A stretch of 46,648 nucleotides of DNA from an uncultured Alphaproteobacteria bacterium (GCA_902615625.1 CACMPM010000011.1:1-46648), one strand, 5' to 3'. Positions 1 through 9,112 are shown, counted from the first letter of the stretch. Translations and numbers: made by a program. The notes: generated by a model not told the origin, from the letters alone.

Positions 1-1
1 A

Positions 2-727
2 GGTAAATCTCCTGGTGCCTTTGCTGCTTCTACTGTTCCATCAGCTCATCCGTTTATACTTGTAAATTACCAGGGTAAAGCAAGAGATATAGCAACTCTT
101 GCTCATGAACTTGGACACGGAATTCATCAATATTTAGCAGGACAAAAACAAACTTATTTTAACTCTTCAACACCGTTAACTCTTGCTGAAACTGCAAGTG
201 TTTTTGGGGAAATGTTAACTTTTAAATCTCTTTTATCTATTACTACAAAAGAAAATGAACGTAAGGGACTTTTAGCAAGCAAAGTTGAGGATATGCTAAA
301 CACTGTAGTGAGGCAGATTGCATTTTTTGAATTTGAAAAACGTATTCATCATCAAAGAAAAATTAAAGAATTAAGTGTTGACGAGATTTGTGAAATTTGG
401 ATTGATGTTCAAAAGAAAAGCTTAGGACCTTCAATAAAATTTAATGATGATTACAAGTATTTCTGGAGTTACATACCCCATTTCATTCATTCTCCATTTT
501 ATGTTTATGCATATGCTTTTGGTGATTGTCTTGTCAATTCTCTTTTTAATGTTTACGAAAACAAACTCCCTAAATTTGAAGACAAATACATTAGGTTGTT
601 AGAGAGCGGTGGAAGTGACACATATGATAAACTATTGAAGCCTTTTGGGTTAAATCCGAAGAAAAAAGATTTCTGGCAAAAAGGAGTTAATGTTATTGAG
701 AATTTGATTGACCAATTAGAAGAATAA
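2..727 (+). CDS. M3 family oligoendopeptidase (PepF-like), 5' truncated
   Basis: The reading frame is open from base 2, so the N-terminal half lies outside the window and the first in-frame ATG at 212 is internal. The visible 241 residues hold the zinc metalloprotease motif HELGH at bases 104-118. A Glu in an ETASVFGE context follows at bases 188-190, 28 residues after the first His, which is where M3 enzymes place the third zinc ligand. The family hydrolyses short peptides in the cytosol, so the likely role is turnover of peptides from protein breakdown or uptake. No signal peptide can be judged. It ends 5 bases before the ABC1 kinase start and probably shares its transcript. PepF versus another M3 clade is less certain than M3 membership. 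Confidence 0.9.
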   Translation, partial: GKSPGAFAASTVPSAHPFILVNYQGKARDIATLAHELGHGIHQYLAGQKQTYFNSSTPLTLAETASVFGEMLTFKSLLSITTKENERKGLLASKVEDMLNTVVRQIAFFEFEKRIHHQRKIKELSVDEICEIWIDVQKKSLGPSIKFNDDYKYFWSYIPHFIHSPFYVYAYAFGDCLVNSLFNVYENKLPKFEDKYIRLLESGGSDTYDKLLKPFGLNPKKKDFWQKGVNVIENLIDQLEE

Positions 728-732
728 AATTG

Positions 733-2076
733 ATGAAAGATAAAGAAGCCAAATCTCTAACAAAACAACTTACCAGGTATGCGAAAGTTGGAGGTGTTGT
801 TGGAAAACTAGCTACTAAACTTGCAAGTCAAAGATATTTAGGTGTTAAATTAGATAAAGAAAAACATGCTTCAGAAATAAGAGCTGCTCTTGGAAGTATT
901 AAAGGGCCATTAATGAAAGTGGCACAACTATCAGCAACTATACCTGATTTACTTCCTGATGAGTACGCACAAGAGCTTATGCATTTACAATCTAATGCTC
1001 CACCTATGGGATGGTTGTTTGTTAAAAGAAGAATGGCTGCAGAATTAAAACAGGACTGGCAAAAAAATTTTATTGAGTTTGATAAAGAAGCTACAAGAGC
1101 AGCTTCTCTTGGACAAGTTCATAAAGCTAAAATAAAAAATAATGATATAGTCGCCTGCAAACTCCAATATCCAGATATGGCTTCAGCAGTTAGTGCTGAT
1201 CTTTCACAATTAAAAATGATTTTTTCAATTTATCAGTCTTATAATAAAGCGATCAAAACTGATGAAGTATATAAAGAAATCACTGACAGACTTAAAGAAG
1301 AGTTAGATTATGAAAGAGAAAAAAAATTAATGGCTGTATTTAGAAATATATTTTCAAATATAAATTTTGTTCATGTTCCAAAAACTTATGATAAATTATC
1401 TACAAAAAGATTACTAACCATGAGTTGGCTTGATGGTGAGCCTATTTTGAATTTTAAAAAATCTCCTCAAGAAACAAGAAACACATTAGCGGCTAATATG
1501 TATAAAGCATGGTATAAACCATTCTTTGAATATGGAGTGCTTCACGGAGATCCTCATTTAGGAAATTATTCTGTACAAAAAAAAGACCTCAGTATCAATA
1601 TTTATGACTTTGGTTGTATGAGAATTTTTAATGGTCATTTTATTCAAGGTGTAATTGACTTATATTTTGCTCTTCAAGAAAAAGACAATTCAAAGGCAGT
1701 TCATGCATATGAGCAATGGGGATTTACAGATATTACCAAAGATAAATTAAAAGTATTAAATAAATGGGCAGGATTTTTATATTCACCTTTGATGAAAGAT
1801 ACAGTTCAAAAAATACAAGAAAGTGATAGTGGTATATATGGAGCACAAATTGCATCTGAAGTTCATCAAGAACTTAAAAAGTTAGGTGGTGTCAAACCTC
1901 CAAAAGAATTTGTGTTCATGGATAGAGCAGCAGTAGGATTAGGTTCAGTATTTATGCATTTAAAAGCTGAAGTTAATTGGTACAGAATATTCCATGAGCT
2001 CATTGAAGATTTTAACTCAAAAAAATTAATGCAAAACCAACAAAAAGCTTTAAATTTAGCGAACCTATCAATATAA
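733..2076 (+). CDS. ABC1/AarF (UbiB/ADCK) family atypical kinase
   Basis: The 447-residue protein has the ADCK protein-kinase-like fold. An ASLGQVHKAK glycine-loop and lysine region comes first, then HGDPHLGN near residue 271 and YDFG near residue 292. The family's N-terminal KxGQ signature appears here as K62-V-A-Q65, with Ala in place of Gly. I recall the same KVAQ form in other alphaproteobacterial members, so it is probably a subfamily trait. Family members support coenzyme Q biosynthesis or membrane lipid homeostasis; the substrate here is unknown. A TTG at 730 directly precedes the ATG at 733, and I prefer the ATG. The gene lies between the M3 peptidase and pntAA with short gaps, so co-transcription is likely. 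It may not be the true UbiB of this organism. Confidence 0.9.
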   Translation: MKDKEAKSLTKQLTRYAKVGGVVGKLATKLASQRYLGVKLDKEKHASEIRAALGSIKGPLMKVAQLSATIPDLLPDEYAQELMHLQSNAPPMGWLFVKRRMAAELKQDWQKNFIEFDKEATRAASLGQVHKAKIKNNDIVACKLQYPDMASAVSADLSQLKMIFSIYQSYNKAIKTDEVYKEITDRLKEELDYEREKKLMAVFRNIFSNINFVHVPKTYDKLSTKRLLTMSWLDGEPILNFKKSPQETRNTLAANMYKAWYKPFFEYGVLHGDPHLGNYSVQKKDLSINIYDFGCMRIFNGHFIQGVIDLYFALQEKDNSKAVHAYEQWGFTDITKDKLKVLNKWAGFLYSPLMKDTVQKIQESDSGIYGAQIASEVHQELKKLGGVKPPKEFVFMDRAAVGLGSVFMHLKAEVNWYRIFHELIEDFNSKKLMQNQQKALNLANLSI

Positions 2077-2082
2077 GAACTC

Positions 2083-3204
2083 ATGCTCTTATCTGCTATT
2101 AAAGAAAATGATAACAATGAGACAAGAGTCTCTATCTCCCCTGAGTCCGTAAAGCTTTTTTCTAGACTAGGTTTTGAAGTTATAATTGAAAATGGAGCGG
2201 GCGAAACTTCAGGATATCAAAATTCAAATTATGAAGAAGCTGGAGCAAAAATTGTTACTAGATCAGAGTGTTTAAAAGCTGATGTTTGTTTATGTGTTAG
2301 AATGCCAAGCACTAATGACATAAATAACTTAAAAAGTAATTCATTACTTATTGGGACTTTAAATCCATACGAAAATAAATCTGAATTTGCTAATTTAAAC
2401 AAAAACAAAATTTCATCATGCTGTATGGAATTAATTCCTAGAATAAGTAGAGCCCAAAGTATGGACGTTTTATCATCCCAAGCTAATTTAGCAGGGTATA
2501 GAAGTGTAATTGATGCAGCAGAGCAATTTGGAAAAGCTTTTCCAATGATGATGACTGCAGCAGGACGAGTAAATCCAGCAAAAGTTATGATACTCGGTGT
2601 AGGTGTTGCAGGTTTACAAGCAATAGCAACAGCAAAAAGACTTGGGGCAGTAGTATCTGCTACTGATGTTAGAGCTGCAACTAAGGAACAAGTCGAAAGT
2701 CTTGGTGGTAAATTCATAATGGTTGAAGATGGTGAAGCTCAAAATGCTGAAACCGTAGGTGGTTATGCAAAGGAAATGAGTGAAGATTATAAGAAAAAAC
2801 AAGCTCAATTGATAGCTGAAACAATTTCAAAACAAGACATTGTAATTTGTACAGCTCTTATCCCTGGAAAAAAAGCACCGGTATTAATCACAGAAGAAAT
2901 GGTTTCTTCGATGATACCAGGTTCAGTAGTAATTGATTTAGCTGTAGAAGCTGGTGGTAATTGCCCTTTAAGTAAAATAAATGAAATAGTAATACATAAT
3001 GGAGTTAAAGTTGTTGGTTATGGCAATGTTCCTGGAAGAGTTGCAAAAGATGCATCAGCTTTGTACGCTAAAAATATTTTTAACTTTTTAAGTTTGTTAA
3101 TTGATAAAGAAAATAAAAAGATAAATTTTGATTTTGACGATGAAATAATTAATTCTGTTTTGCTAACACATGACGGGGATGTAAGATTGGAGCAATTTAA
3201 GTAA
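2083..3204 (+). CDS. pntAA: NAD(P) transhydrogenase subunit alpha part 1
   Basis: The 373-residue soluble NAD(H)-binding domain (dI) of the proton-translocating transhydrogenase. The N-terminal region (ETRVSISPESV, residues 14-24) and the Rossmann glycine motif (GVGVAGLQA near residue 170) match the AlaDH/PNT fold. Length is normal for the split bacterial form. It binds NADH on the cytosolic side and passes hydride to NADP+ on PntB, driven by the proton gradient, to make NADPH. pntAB follows 1 base after the stop and pntB overlaps pntAB, so all three form one operon. The start is ATG at 2083, 6 bases after the ABC1 kinase stop, with no convincing Shine-Dalgarno sequence. Confidence 0.96.
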   Translation: MLLSAIKENDNNETRVSISPESVKLFSRLGFEVIIENGAGETSGYQNSNYEEAGAKIVTRSECLKADVCLCVRMPSTNDINNLKSNSLLIGTLNPYENKSEFANLNKNKISSCCMELIPRISRAQSMDVLSSQANLAGYRSVIDAAEQFGKAFPMMMTAAGRVNPAKVMILGVGVAGLQAIATAKRLGAVVSATDVRAATKEQVESLGGKFIMVEDGEAQNAETVGGYAKEMSEDYKKKQAQLIAETISKQDIVICTALIPGKKAPVLITEEMVSSMIPGSVVIDLAVEAGGNCPLSKINEIVIHNGVKVVGYGNVPGRVAKDASALYAKNIFNFLSLLIDKENKKINFDFDDEIINSVLLTHDGDVRLEQFK

Positions 3205-3205
3205 T

Positions 3206-3523
3206 ATGGAAGCGCATTCTTCAGAGGTATTTGTTATTGGACTAACTGTATTTTTCTTAGCTTGTATTATTGGGTATTATGTTGTTTGGTCGGTCACTCC
3301 TGCTTTACATAGTCCTTTGATGGGTGTGACAAACGCAATATCAAGTGTAATTATAGTTGGAGCAATATTGGCAGCTGGTCCTCAAGGTTTTGATACTTCT
3401 AAAATATTTGGATTAATTGGTGTAGTATTAGCTTCAGTTAATATTTTTGGAGGTTTCCTCGTAACTTATCGAATGCTTTCGATGTTTAAGAAAAAAACAA
3501 AAAAAACAAAGGAAAAAGAATAA
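3206..3523 (+). CDS. pntAB: NAD(P) transhydrogenase subunit alpha part 2
   Basis: A 105-residue membrane protein with three hydrophobic segments, around residues 8-30, 38-58 and 65-92, ending in a Lys-rich tail. SPLMGVTNAIS near residue 37 is diagnostic of the small membrane piece of domain dII. It forms part of the proton channel with the membrane part of PntB. It sits between pntAA and pntB, and its stop codon overlaps the pntB ATG by one base (TAATG). Three-subunit PNT (PntAA/PntAB/PntB) is common in alphaproteobacteria, unlike the two-subunit E. coli enzyme. Confidence 0.95.
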   Translation: MEAHSSEVFVIGLTVFFLACIIGYYVVWSVTPALHSPLMGVTNAISSVIIVGAILAAGPQGFDTSKIFGLIGVVLASVNIFGGFLVTYRMLSMFKKKTKKTKEKE

Positions 3524-4917
3524 TGTCTTCTAACATGGTTGCGATATTATATTTAATTTCTGCGTTATTATTTATCTTTGCTCTAAGAGGTTTATCACAT
3601 CCTGAGTCTTCAAGAATGGGTAACATCTTTGGTATAATCGGAATGATTATAGCGGTGTTTACAACTCTAATGTTCAAATCAGTTCTTAGTTATTATGAAA
3701 TTGGGGCTGCGATACTTATTGGCGGTGCTATAGGTTCCTTTATTGCTCTCAGAATTGAGATGACAGCATTACCTCAATTGGTAGCAGCTTTTCATAGCTT
3801 AGTAGGATTAGCAGCTGTATTTGTTGCTGCTGCTGCATTTTATGATCCAGTAGCCTTTAGTATTGGAAAAGTTGGTTCGATTAAAACTGCTAGTTTAGTC
3901 GAAATGAGCATTGGAACATTTATTGGTGCTATCACTTTCTCTGGTTCAGTTTTAGCTTTTGGAAAATTACAAGGTACAATTTCAGGAAAGCCCATAGTAT
4001 TCAAGTTCCAACATCTTATAAATGCACTAATTTTCCTCTTAATTATTTTCTTGATTATATTATTTGTAATTAATCAATCTCCAACAATCTTTTGGACAAT
4101 AGTTATTGTTTCAATATTATTAGGGTTTCTTGTAGTAATTCCTATTGGCGGAGCTGACATGCCTGTTGTCGTTTCTATGTTAAACTCTTATTCAGGTTGG
4201 GCAGCCTGTGGCATAGGATTTACCTTAAGTAATAATCTCTTAATTATAACTGGTGCTCTTGTCGGAGCGTCTGGTGCAATATTAAGTTATATAATGAGTA
4301 AAGGGATGAATAGATCCATTATTAATGTTGTTCTAGGAGGTTTTGGTGGTGAGCAAGACACTAGTGTTAATAAGGATAACTCAGATAAAATTGTTAAACA
4401 AGGTAATGCAGAGGATGCGGCATATATAATGAAAAATGCAGACTCTGTAATTATTGTACCAGGATATGGAATGGCCGTAGCGCAAGCTCAACATGCTTTA
4501 AGAGAAATGGGTGACATATTAAAAAAAGAAGGAATAGAGGTAAGATATGCAATACACCCTGTTGCTGGAAGAATGCCAGGTCATATGAATGTTTTACTAG
4601 CTGAAGCTAATGTTCCATATGAAGAAGTCTTAGAACTAGATGAAATTAATCATGATTTTCCAATGACAGAGGTTTCTTTTGTTATTGGTGCAAATGATGT
4701 AACTAATCCAGCTGCAAAAACTGATGAGTCCTCTCCTATTTTTGGTATGCCTATTTTAGATGTAGAAAAATCTCAAAGTGTTTTATTTGTAAAACGTTCA
4801 ATGGCAACTGGCTATTCTGGCGTTGATAACGAATTATTTTATAGAGATAATACTACTATGCTATTTGGGGATGCTAAAAAAATGTGTGAGGATATAGTAA
4901 AAAGTTTGTCTGCTTAA
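3523..4917 (+). CDS. pntB: NAD(P) transhydrogenase subunit beta
   Basis: A 464-residue membrane protein with about eight hydrophobic segments in residues 1-275, followed by the NADP(H)-binding domain dIII. The dIII signatures [11 protein letters not shown] and [14 protein letters not shown] are present, as expected for the NADP site. Together with PntAA and PntAB it couples proton entry to NADPH formation. A Shine-Dalgarno-like AAAGGA at 3508-3513 lies 9 bases before the ATG, one of the few recognisable ribosome binding sites in the window. The stop codon lies in TTAA at 4914-4917 and is shared tail to tail with rpsU on the other strand. Confidence 0.96.
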   Translation: MSSNMVAILYLISALLFIFALRGLSHPESSRMGNIFGIIGMIIAVFTTLMFKSVLSYYEIGAAILIGGAIGSFIALRIEMTALPQLVAAFHSLVGLAAVFVAAAAFYDPVAFSIGKVGSIKTASLVEMSIGTFIGAITFSGSVLAFGKLQGTISGKPIVFKFQHLINALIFLLIIFLIILFVINQSPTIFWTIVIVSILLGFLVVIPIGGADMPVVVSMLNSYSGWAACGIGFTLSNNLLIITGALVGASGAILSYIMSKGMNRSIINVVLGGFGGEQDTSVNKDNSDKIVKQGNAEDAAYIMKNADSVIIVPGYGMAVAQAQHALREMGDILKKEGIEVRYAIHPVAGRMPGHMNVLLAEANVPYEEVLELDEINHDFPMTEVSFVIGANDVTNPAAKTDESSPIFGMPILDVEKSQSVLFVKRSMATGYSGVDNELFYRDNTTMLFGDAKKMCEDIVKSLSA

Positions 4918-5111
4918 TCGTTATTTCTTTTTGCTGATTTTCTTGCTCTTCTAATATTTTCTTCTTTTTCTCTAGCACGTTTCAAACAAGGTTTTTCATA
5001 ATGTTTGCGAAGCTTCATTTCTTTATACAAACCTTCACGCTGCATTTTCTTTTTAAGTGATCTAATTGCTTGTTCTACGTTATTATCTTTTACGTTTACA
5101 AAAAGTGTCAT
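4914..5111 (-). CDS. rpsU: 30S ribosomal protein S21
   Basis: A 65-residue basic protein matching bS21 along its whole length: an N-terminal [18 protein letters not shown], then [17 protein letters not shown] and an Arg/Lys-rich tail. S21 sits near the anti-Shine-Dalgarno region of 16S rRNA and helps initiation. It is a single gene transcribed away from def and converges on pntB with a 4-base overlap. No Shine-Dalgarno sequence is visible before the ATG. The 94 bases between rpsU and def must hold both divergent promoters; I could not assign -35/-10 boxes with confidence. Confidence 0.96.
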   Translation of the reverse strand: MTLFVNVKDNNVEQAIRSLKKKMQREGLYKEMKLRKHYEKPCLKRAREKEENIRRARKSAKRNND

Positions 5112-5205
5112 TGAGTCGGGCTAGTAACATAAACTCATATTATTTGCAAACGGATATATTAAATTAATCTATTGGTATATTAGAAAAAATACATATATTT
5201 ATTGT

Positions 5206-5736
5206 GTGTCTATTCTCAAAATATCAAAAATTGGTCATCCTATCTTACTAAAAGAATGTTCCGAAATAAAAGAATTTTCATCAGATTCTTTAAAAAAAAT
5301 AGTTTATGATATGTCTGAAACTATGCTTGACTATAATGGTATAGGTTTAGCAGCTCCACAAGTACATATTTCAAAGAAAATAATTGTATTTCGTAACCCT
5401 GATAATGAAGATAAAGATAAGATTGAGATAACACCATTAATTAATCCTAGTTTAACACCTATAGGAGAGGAAACTGAAGATGATTGGGAAGGATGTTTAT
5501 CTATCCCTGGTATGCAGGGTTTGGTTAGAAGATTTAAAAAAATTAAATATTCTGGTTTTGATCTTGATGGTAAAGTAATTGAAAATAACGTTGGAGGTTT
5601 ACATGCAAGGGTAGTACAACATGAGGTAGACCATTTAAATGGCATTTTGTATACATCACGCTTAGCACATAAAAATGCTTTTGGTTTTGAAAAAGAAATA
5701 ACTACTTATTGGAAAAATGAACAAGATAGAAAATAA
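5206..5736 (+). CDS. def: Peptide deformylase
   Basis: A 176-residue enzyme that removes the formyl group from new polypeptides. All three family motifs are visible: GIGLAAPQ (residues 45-52), EGCLSIPG with metal ligand C97, and HEVDH (139-143) with the other two ligands and catalytic Glu. The start is GTG at 5206 and no ATG fits better. The usual partner fmt is not adjacent. Instead the 3' end overlaps the COQ9-family gene by 20 bases, so the two are probably translated from one message. Confidence 0.96.
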   Translation: MSILKISKIGHPILLKECSEIKEFSSDSLKKIVYDMSETMLDYNGIGLAAPQVHISKKIIVFRNPDNEDKDKIEITPLINPSLTPIGEETEDDWEGCLSIPGMQGLVRRFKKIKYSGFDLDGKVIENNVGGLHARVVQHEVDHLNGILYTSRLAHKNAFGFEKEITTYWKNEQDRK

Positions 5737-6346
5737 AACTATAAATAAAAAAAAAGAAGATATTCTCAAAAAAGCAAAAAAAATTGTATCAATTGAAGGT
5801 TGGTCATCAGAAATATTTTCAAGATTACAAAATCAAAACATAGAAAAAAATGATTTATTTTATTTTTTTCCAGATGGATATAAAGATTTATTAGAATATG
5901 CCTTACAAAATATTAATGAAAAACTTGAAAACAAAATAGAAAAAATTAATTTAATTAACTTTCCACTTAACAAAAGAATAAAAAAAATATTATTATTACG
6001 ATTTGATATATTAAATGAAAATAAAGAATTTTATAAAAAAACCTTTAACCATCTTTTACTACCTACAAATAATAAAATTTTGAAAAAGAGCTTATATAAT
6101 TCAGTAAATACAATGTGGTATTTAGCTGGAGATAATTCAACAGATTTTAATTTTTATACAAAAAGACTTATTTTATCAGGAGTATATACTAATGCCTTAT
6201 TTGTTTTTTTTTCAAAAGAAATGAAGTATGTTGAAGAAAATATCGATAAAAATCTCAAGAGAATATCAAAAATTCCAAAAATTAAGGAAAGATTATCTTT
6301 TATCAAGGATAATGCTCCTAAATTTTTAAAAAGTTTTCTAGCTTAA
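5717..6346 (+). CDS. COQ9-family ubiquinone biosynthesis protein
   Basis: A 209-residue protein with a TetR-like, helix-rich fold. The N-terminal 70 residues resemble a TetR helix-turn-helix domain. The C-terminal core carries the COQ9 signature around residues 128-145 (MWYLAGDNSTDFNFYTKR). COQ9 binds lipids and assists the COQ7 hydroxylation step in eukaryotes and alphaproteobacteria. A TetR regulator is the alternative, but the Trp-GD-ST-D-YTKR signature favours COQ9. It overlaps def by 20 bases at its 5' end and shares a TTAA stop overlap with the DUF465 gene at its 3' end. Confidence 0.88.
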   Translation: MNKIENKTINKKKEDILKKAKKIVSIEGWSSEIFSRLQNQNIEKNDLFYFFPDGYKDLLEYALQNINEKLENKIEKINLINFPLNKRIKKILLLRFDILNENKEFYKKTFNHLLLPTNNKILKKSLYNSVNTMWYLAGDNSTDFNFYTKRLILSGVYTNALFVFFSKEMKYVEENIDKNLKRISKIPKIKERLSFIKDNAPKFLKSFLA

Positions 6347-6543
6347 GCTATACTATCTGGGTCTAATTTGTTTTGAATTTCTAAAATTTTATCTTTTAGG
6401 ATTAACTTTCTTTTTTTTAACCTTTGAATTTGTAAAAAATCTACAGTATTTTTTTCTTGAAGCCTAATAAGAATTTCATCAAGATCTCTATGTTCTTGTT
6501 CAAAATTTTTTAAAATTTCTATAAGTTTGTTTATGTCATCCAT
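6343..6543 (-). CDS. DUF465 (YdcH-like) small protein
   Basis: A 66-residue protein starting at the ATG at 6543-6541. A longer upstream extension of the frame gives a hydrophobic, unconserved leader and overlaps the phosphofructokinase 5' region, so I reject it. The sequence has the DUF465 pattern: EHRDLDEILIRLQ, then QRLKKRKLILKDKI and a C-terminal LDPDSIA. It should form two antiparallel helices. The function is unknown; such genes are widespread in alphaproteobacteria. It converges on coq9 with a 4-base TTAA overlap and is divergent from the phosphofructokinase, 44 bases apart. Confidence 0.9.
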   Translation of the reverse strand: MDDINKLIEILKNFEQEHRDLDEILIRLQEKNTVDFLQIQRLKKRKLILKDKILEIQNKLDPDSIA

Positions 6544-6587
6544 GAAAATAAATAAGTAAAAATATAATAATAGTATATAAACACCCT

Positions 6588-7673
6588 GTGGTAAAAAAAA
6601 TAGCAATTTTAACAAGCGGCGGAGATTGTGCAGGTTTAAATGCAGTAATTAGAGCTGTTACATTAAGAGCACATAATAAGTATAATTGGGAAGTTTATGG
6701 AATTAAGGATGGAACATTAGGCTTGTTGAAAGAACCACTTGACGTAATAAAATTAGATCCACAAAATTTTGAGGGTAGCTTAATGAGAATGGGCGGAACT
6801 TTTTTAGGATCAAATAATAAAGGCAATCCTTTTAAAAAAATTATAAGGAATGGAAAAAAAATTAACTCAACCGATTTAGTTATAGAGGGTTTTAAAACAT
6901 TAGGAATAGATGCACTTATAGGTATTGGAGGAGATGGAAGTTTGAAAATTCTTCAAAGTATTACAAAAAAAGGAAATATAAATTTTGTAGGCATTCCAAA
7001 GACTATAGATAATGATGTAAAGGATAATGAACTATCTATAGGATATGACACTGCAGTTGATGTAGCAACAAATGCTTTAGATATGCTTCAACCAACTGCA
7101 GCAAGCCATAGAAGGGTAATGATTTTAGAAGTAATGGGTAGAGATGCAGGCCATATTGCTCTGAATGCAGGTATTGCTGGAGGAGCAGATATTATTTTGA
7201 TTCCTGAGATTCAATATTCAATAAAATCTATTGCTGATCACATTGAAAAACTTAGAAATAAAGGCAGAAATCATGCATTAATTGTTGTTGCAGAAGCTGT
7301 AAAAAAAGAAAATGGTAAAAAAGCTACAGTTAAATATGTTGATGGAGAGGTTCGCCTTGGAGGAATAGGAAATTATCTTGGTGATGAAATTTATAAAATA
7401 ACAGACTCTGAAACAAGAGTAACAGTTCTTGGACATGTTCAAAGAGGCGCTCAACCAACCCACAGAGACCGTTTGATCGCAAGTGCATTTGGAGTTTATG
7501 CAGTTGATTTAATTGCAAAGAAAAAATTTAATAGAGTGGTTGTATGGAAAGACAGAGGAGTACAAGATTTGATGCTTAGTCAAGTTGCTGGATACTCAAA
7601 AACTGTTCAAAAAAATGATCCTTTAATTAAAGTAGCTGAAGGTCTTGGAATTTATATTGGTGAACTAAATTAG
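6588..7673 (+). CDS. 6-phosphofructokinase (group III type)
   Basis: A 361-residue phosphofructokinase, converting fructose 6-phosphate to the 1,6-bisphosphate. The phosphate-binding TSGGDCAGLNA is at residues 9-19, GGDGS at 114-118, the catalytic PKTIDND at 137-143 and MGRDAGHIAL near 178-187. Gly117 is the residue usual in ATP-dependent enzymes (Asp in PPi-dependent ones). Lys138 is the residue usual in PPi-dependent and group III enzymes (Gly124 in E. coli PfkA). The combination is typical of group III, where ATP use is known in some members, so the phosphoryl donor is not settled. The start is GTG at 6588. It is a single gene, converging on the SDR at 7670 with a 4-base overlap. Confidence 0.93.
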   Translation: MVKKIAILTSGGDCAGLNAVIRAVTLRAHNKYNWEVYGIKDGTLGLLKEPLDVIKLDPQNFEGSLMRMGGTFLGSNNKGNPFKKIIRNGKKINSTDLVIEGFKTLGIDALIGIGGDGSLKILQSITKKGNINFVGIPKTIDNDVKDNELSIGYDTAVDVATNALDMLQPTAASHRRVMILEVMGRDAGHIALNAGIAGGADIILIPEIQYSIKSIADHIEKLRNKGRNHALIVVAEAVKKENGKKATVKYVDGEVRLGGIGNYLGDEIYKITDSETRVTVLGHVQRGAQPTHRDRLIASAFGVYAVDLIAKKKFNRVVVWKDRGVQDLMLSQVAGYSKTVQKNDPLIKVAEGLGIYIGELN

Positions 7674-8428
7674 AAATTTCCTAATTTTTTCCAGATAAAT
7701 GCATAAATTTTTAAAGGCAAATATCTCATTATTTTTACTGAAAAAACCAAAATAAAAGGAAAATATATTTCAAATTTGTATTTCCCAGTTAATCCTTCAA
7801 AGATTTTTTTTGCAGCATAACTTGCAGGTTTTAAAAAGGGCATTTTAAAAGAATTTAATTTCGTTGACTCAGTATCTATAAAACCCGGATTAATGACTGA
7901 AATTTTTATATTTAATTTTTTAAAATCAAAATATAAACTTTCTGCTAAATTTAATTGTGCTGCTTTAGTCATACCATAAGCACCTGCTGTTGGCATCCCT
8001 CTGTATCCAACTGGTGAAGAAACTATAGATATTAAATTATTTCTACCCTTCATATAATTTTTCAAAACATCAATGCAATTTATTGTTCCGTTCAAATTAA
8101 CATCTATTAATAAATTGTAATTATTTATATCAAATTCTTGTTTCTTATTGGGTGAGTAAGCGGTTGCATTTAGCAGAGCAATATTAATTTTTGATATCTC
8201 GTTTTCTATGTACGCTATCGTGTCATAAACTTCTTTGTACTTACTTACGTCACAAGCTTTATAGTAGATTTCTTTATTACTTGTTATATTTTTTAATTTT
8301 CCGACAGCTTTTTTTAATTTGTCTTCATTTCTTGAAGAAATTATAACTCTCCAATTTTCTTCTAAGAACTTTTGTGCAACAGCAAAACCAATTCCAGAAG
8401 ATCCACCAGTAATCCAAATAGTTGGCAA
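7670..8428 (-). CDS. SDR family NAD(P)-dependent oxidoreductase
   Basis: A 252-residue classical short-chain dehydrogenase. It has the cofactor loop TGGSSGIG (residues 7-14), Asp60 in ACDVS, an NATA version of the NNAG motif (87-90), catalytic Ser at 137/138 and Y151-x3-K155. The C-terminal 40 residues are hydrophobic and basic, which suggests membrane association. The substrate is unknown. The start is TTG at 8428, directly abutting the TAG stop of the DUF6134 gene, so it is the last gene of a four-gene minus-strand operon with ctaA, a second SDR and DUF6134. Confidence 0.9.
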   Translation of the reverse strand: MPTIWITGGSSGIGFAVAQKFLEENWRVIISSRNEDKLKKAVGKLKNITSNKEIYYKACDVSKYKEVYDTIAYIENEISKINIALLNATAYSPNKKQEFDINNYNLLIDVNLNGTINCIDVLKNYMKGRNNLISIVSSPVGYRGMPTAGAYGMTKAAQLNLAESLYFDFKKLNIKISVINPGFIDTESTKLNSFKMPFLKPASYAAKKIFEGLTGKYKFEIYFPFILVFSVKIMRYLPLKIYAFIWKKLGNF

Positions 8429-9112
8429 CTATTGACTCCAATCATTACGAATTATTGATATAATATTTTTTTTATCATTTGGGTTTTTGAATTCCATTTT
8501 CATGAGTTCTTTTTCGAAATACCAAAGTGTATACTCTGGAAATGGACCTTTATCTTTTGGATTTTTTGATGCATTGAAAACATACTTGTTAGCTAGTACT
8601 TCAATGTCATTGATTTTAATTTTTTCATCTTCAAGTTGCTTTACTTCTATAGTTCTTACAATACCTTTTTGGGTATCAAATACTTCTTTCTCATTTAACA
8701 TTTCAAGATTCCAATAATTTAAAGGCACTATATTTTTATCTAATTTTAATTGCCCATCCATACCACTAGCAATAAAAAAATTGTCTTCATCATTTCCAAT
8801 TATTTTATATTCCCTATCATCTTCAAAGTCTGTAAATCCATCAATTGATATAAATTCACCATTTTTCCAAGTTTCTTTAGTTTCTTGAAAAAATTTGTAT
8901 GCTGGAATAAATAAAACTTTAACATTTATCTTTAAGACTGAATGTATAACAACACTATCTTCTTTTTCTATAAATTTTGATATTAAGCTCCCTATATTTT
9001 TCTTTTTTCTAATAACATCAAAGCTAACTTCTTTATCATCTGGTATTGGAAATGGCTGACTAAAAACGCTAAAAGAAAAAAGAGATAAACAAATTACAAA
9101 GATATATTTCAC
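8429..9112 (-). CDS. Exported DUF6134 family protein
   Basis: I place the start at GTG 9112-9110, not at the longer frame opening at 9172. The GTG overlaps the TGA stop of the upstream SDR as GTGA. It also gives a clean signal peptide, MKYIFVICLSLFSFSVFS, before a Gln-Pro start of the mature chain. The 227-residue product has the DUF6134 layout: an early VSFDVIRKKKNIG strand, an ETWKNGEF segment, VPLNYWN mid-protein and LWYFEKELMKMEF near the end. These proteins are predicted periplasmic beta-rich proteins of unknown role. The operon partners are two SDRs and heme A synthase. Confidence 0.85.
   Translation of the reverse strand: MKYIFVICLSLFSFSVFSQPFPIPDDKEVSFDVIRKKKNIGSLISKFIEKEDSVVIHSVLKINVKVLFIPAYKFFQETKETWKNGEFISIDGFTDFEDDREYKIIGNDEDNFFIASGMDGQLKLDKNIVPLNYWNLEMLNEKEVFDTQKGIVRTIEVKQLEDEKIKINDIEVLANKYVFNASKNPKDKGPFPEYTLWYFEKELMKMEFKNPNDKKNIISIIRNDWSQ

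Noticed and set aside
2229-2717. Long minus-strand open frame inside pntAA
   Set aside because: It is fully antisense to a strongly conserved gene and its translation lacks any domain; a codon-bias shadow.
6544-6615. Upstream extension of the DUF465 gene
   Set aside because: It adds an unconserved hydrophobic leader and overlaps the phosphofructokinase start; the ATG at 6543 gives the family's normal length.
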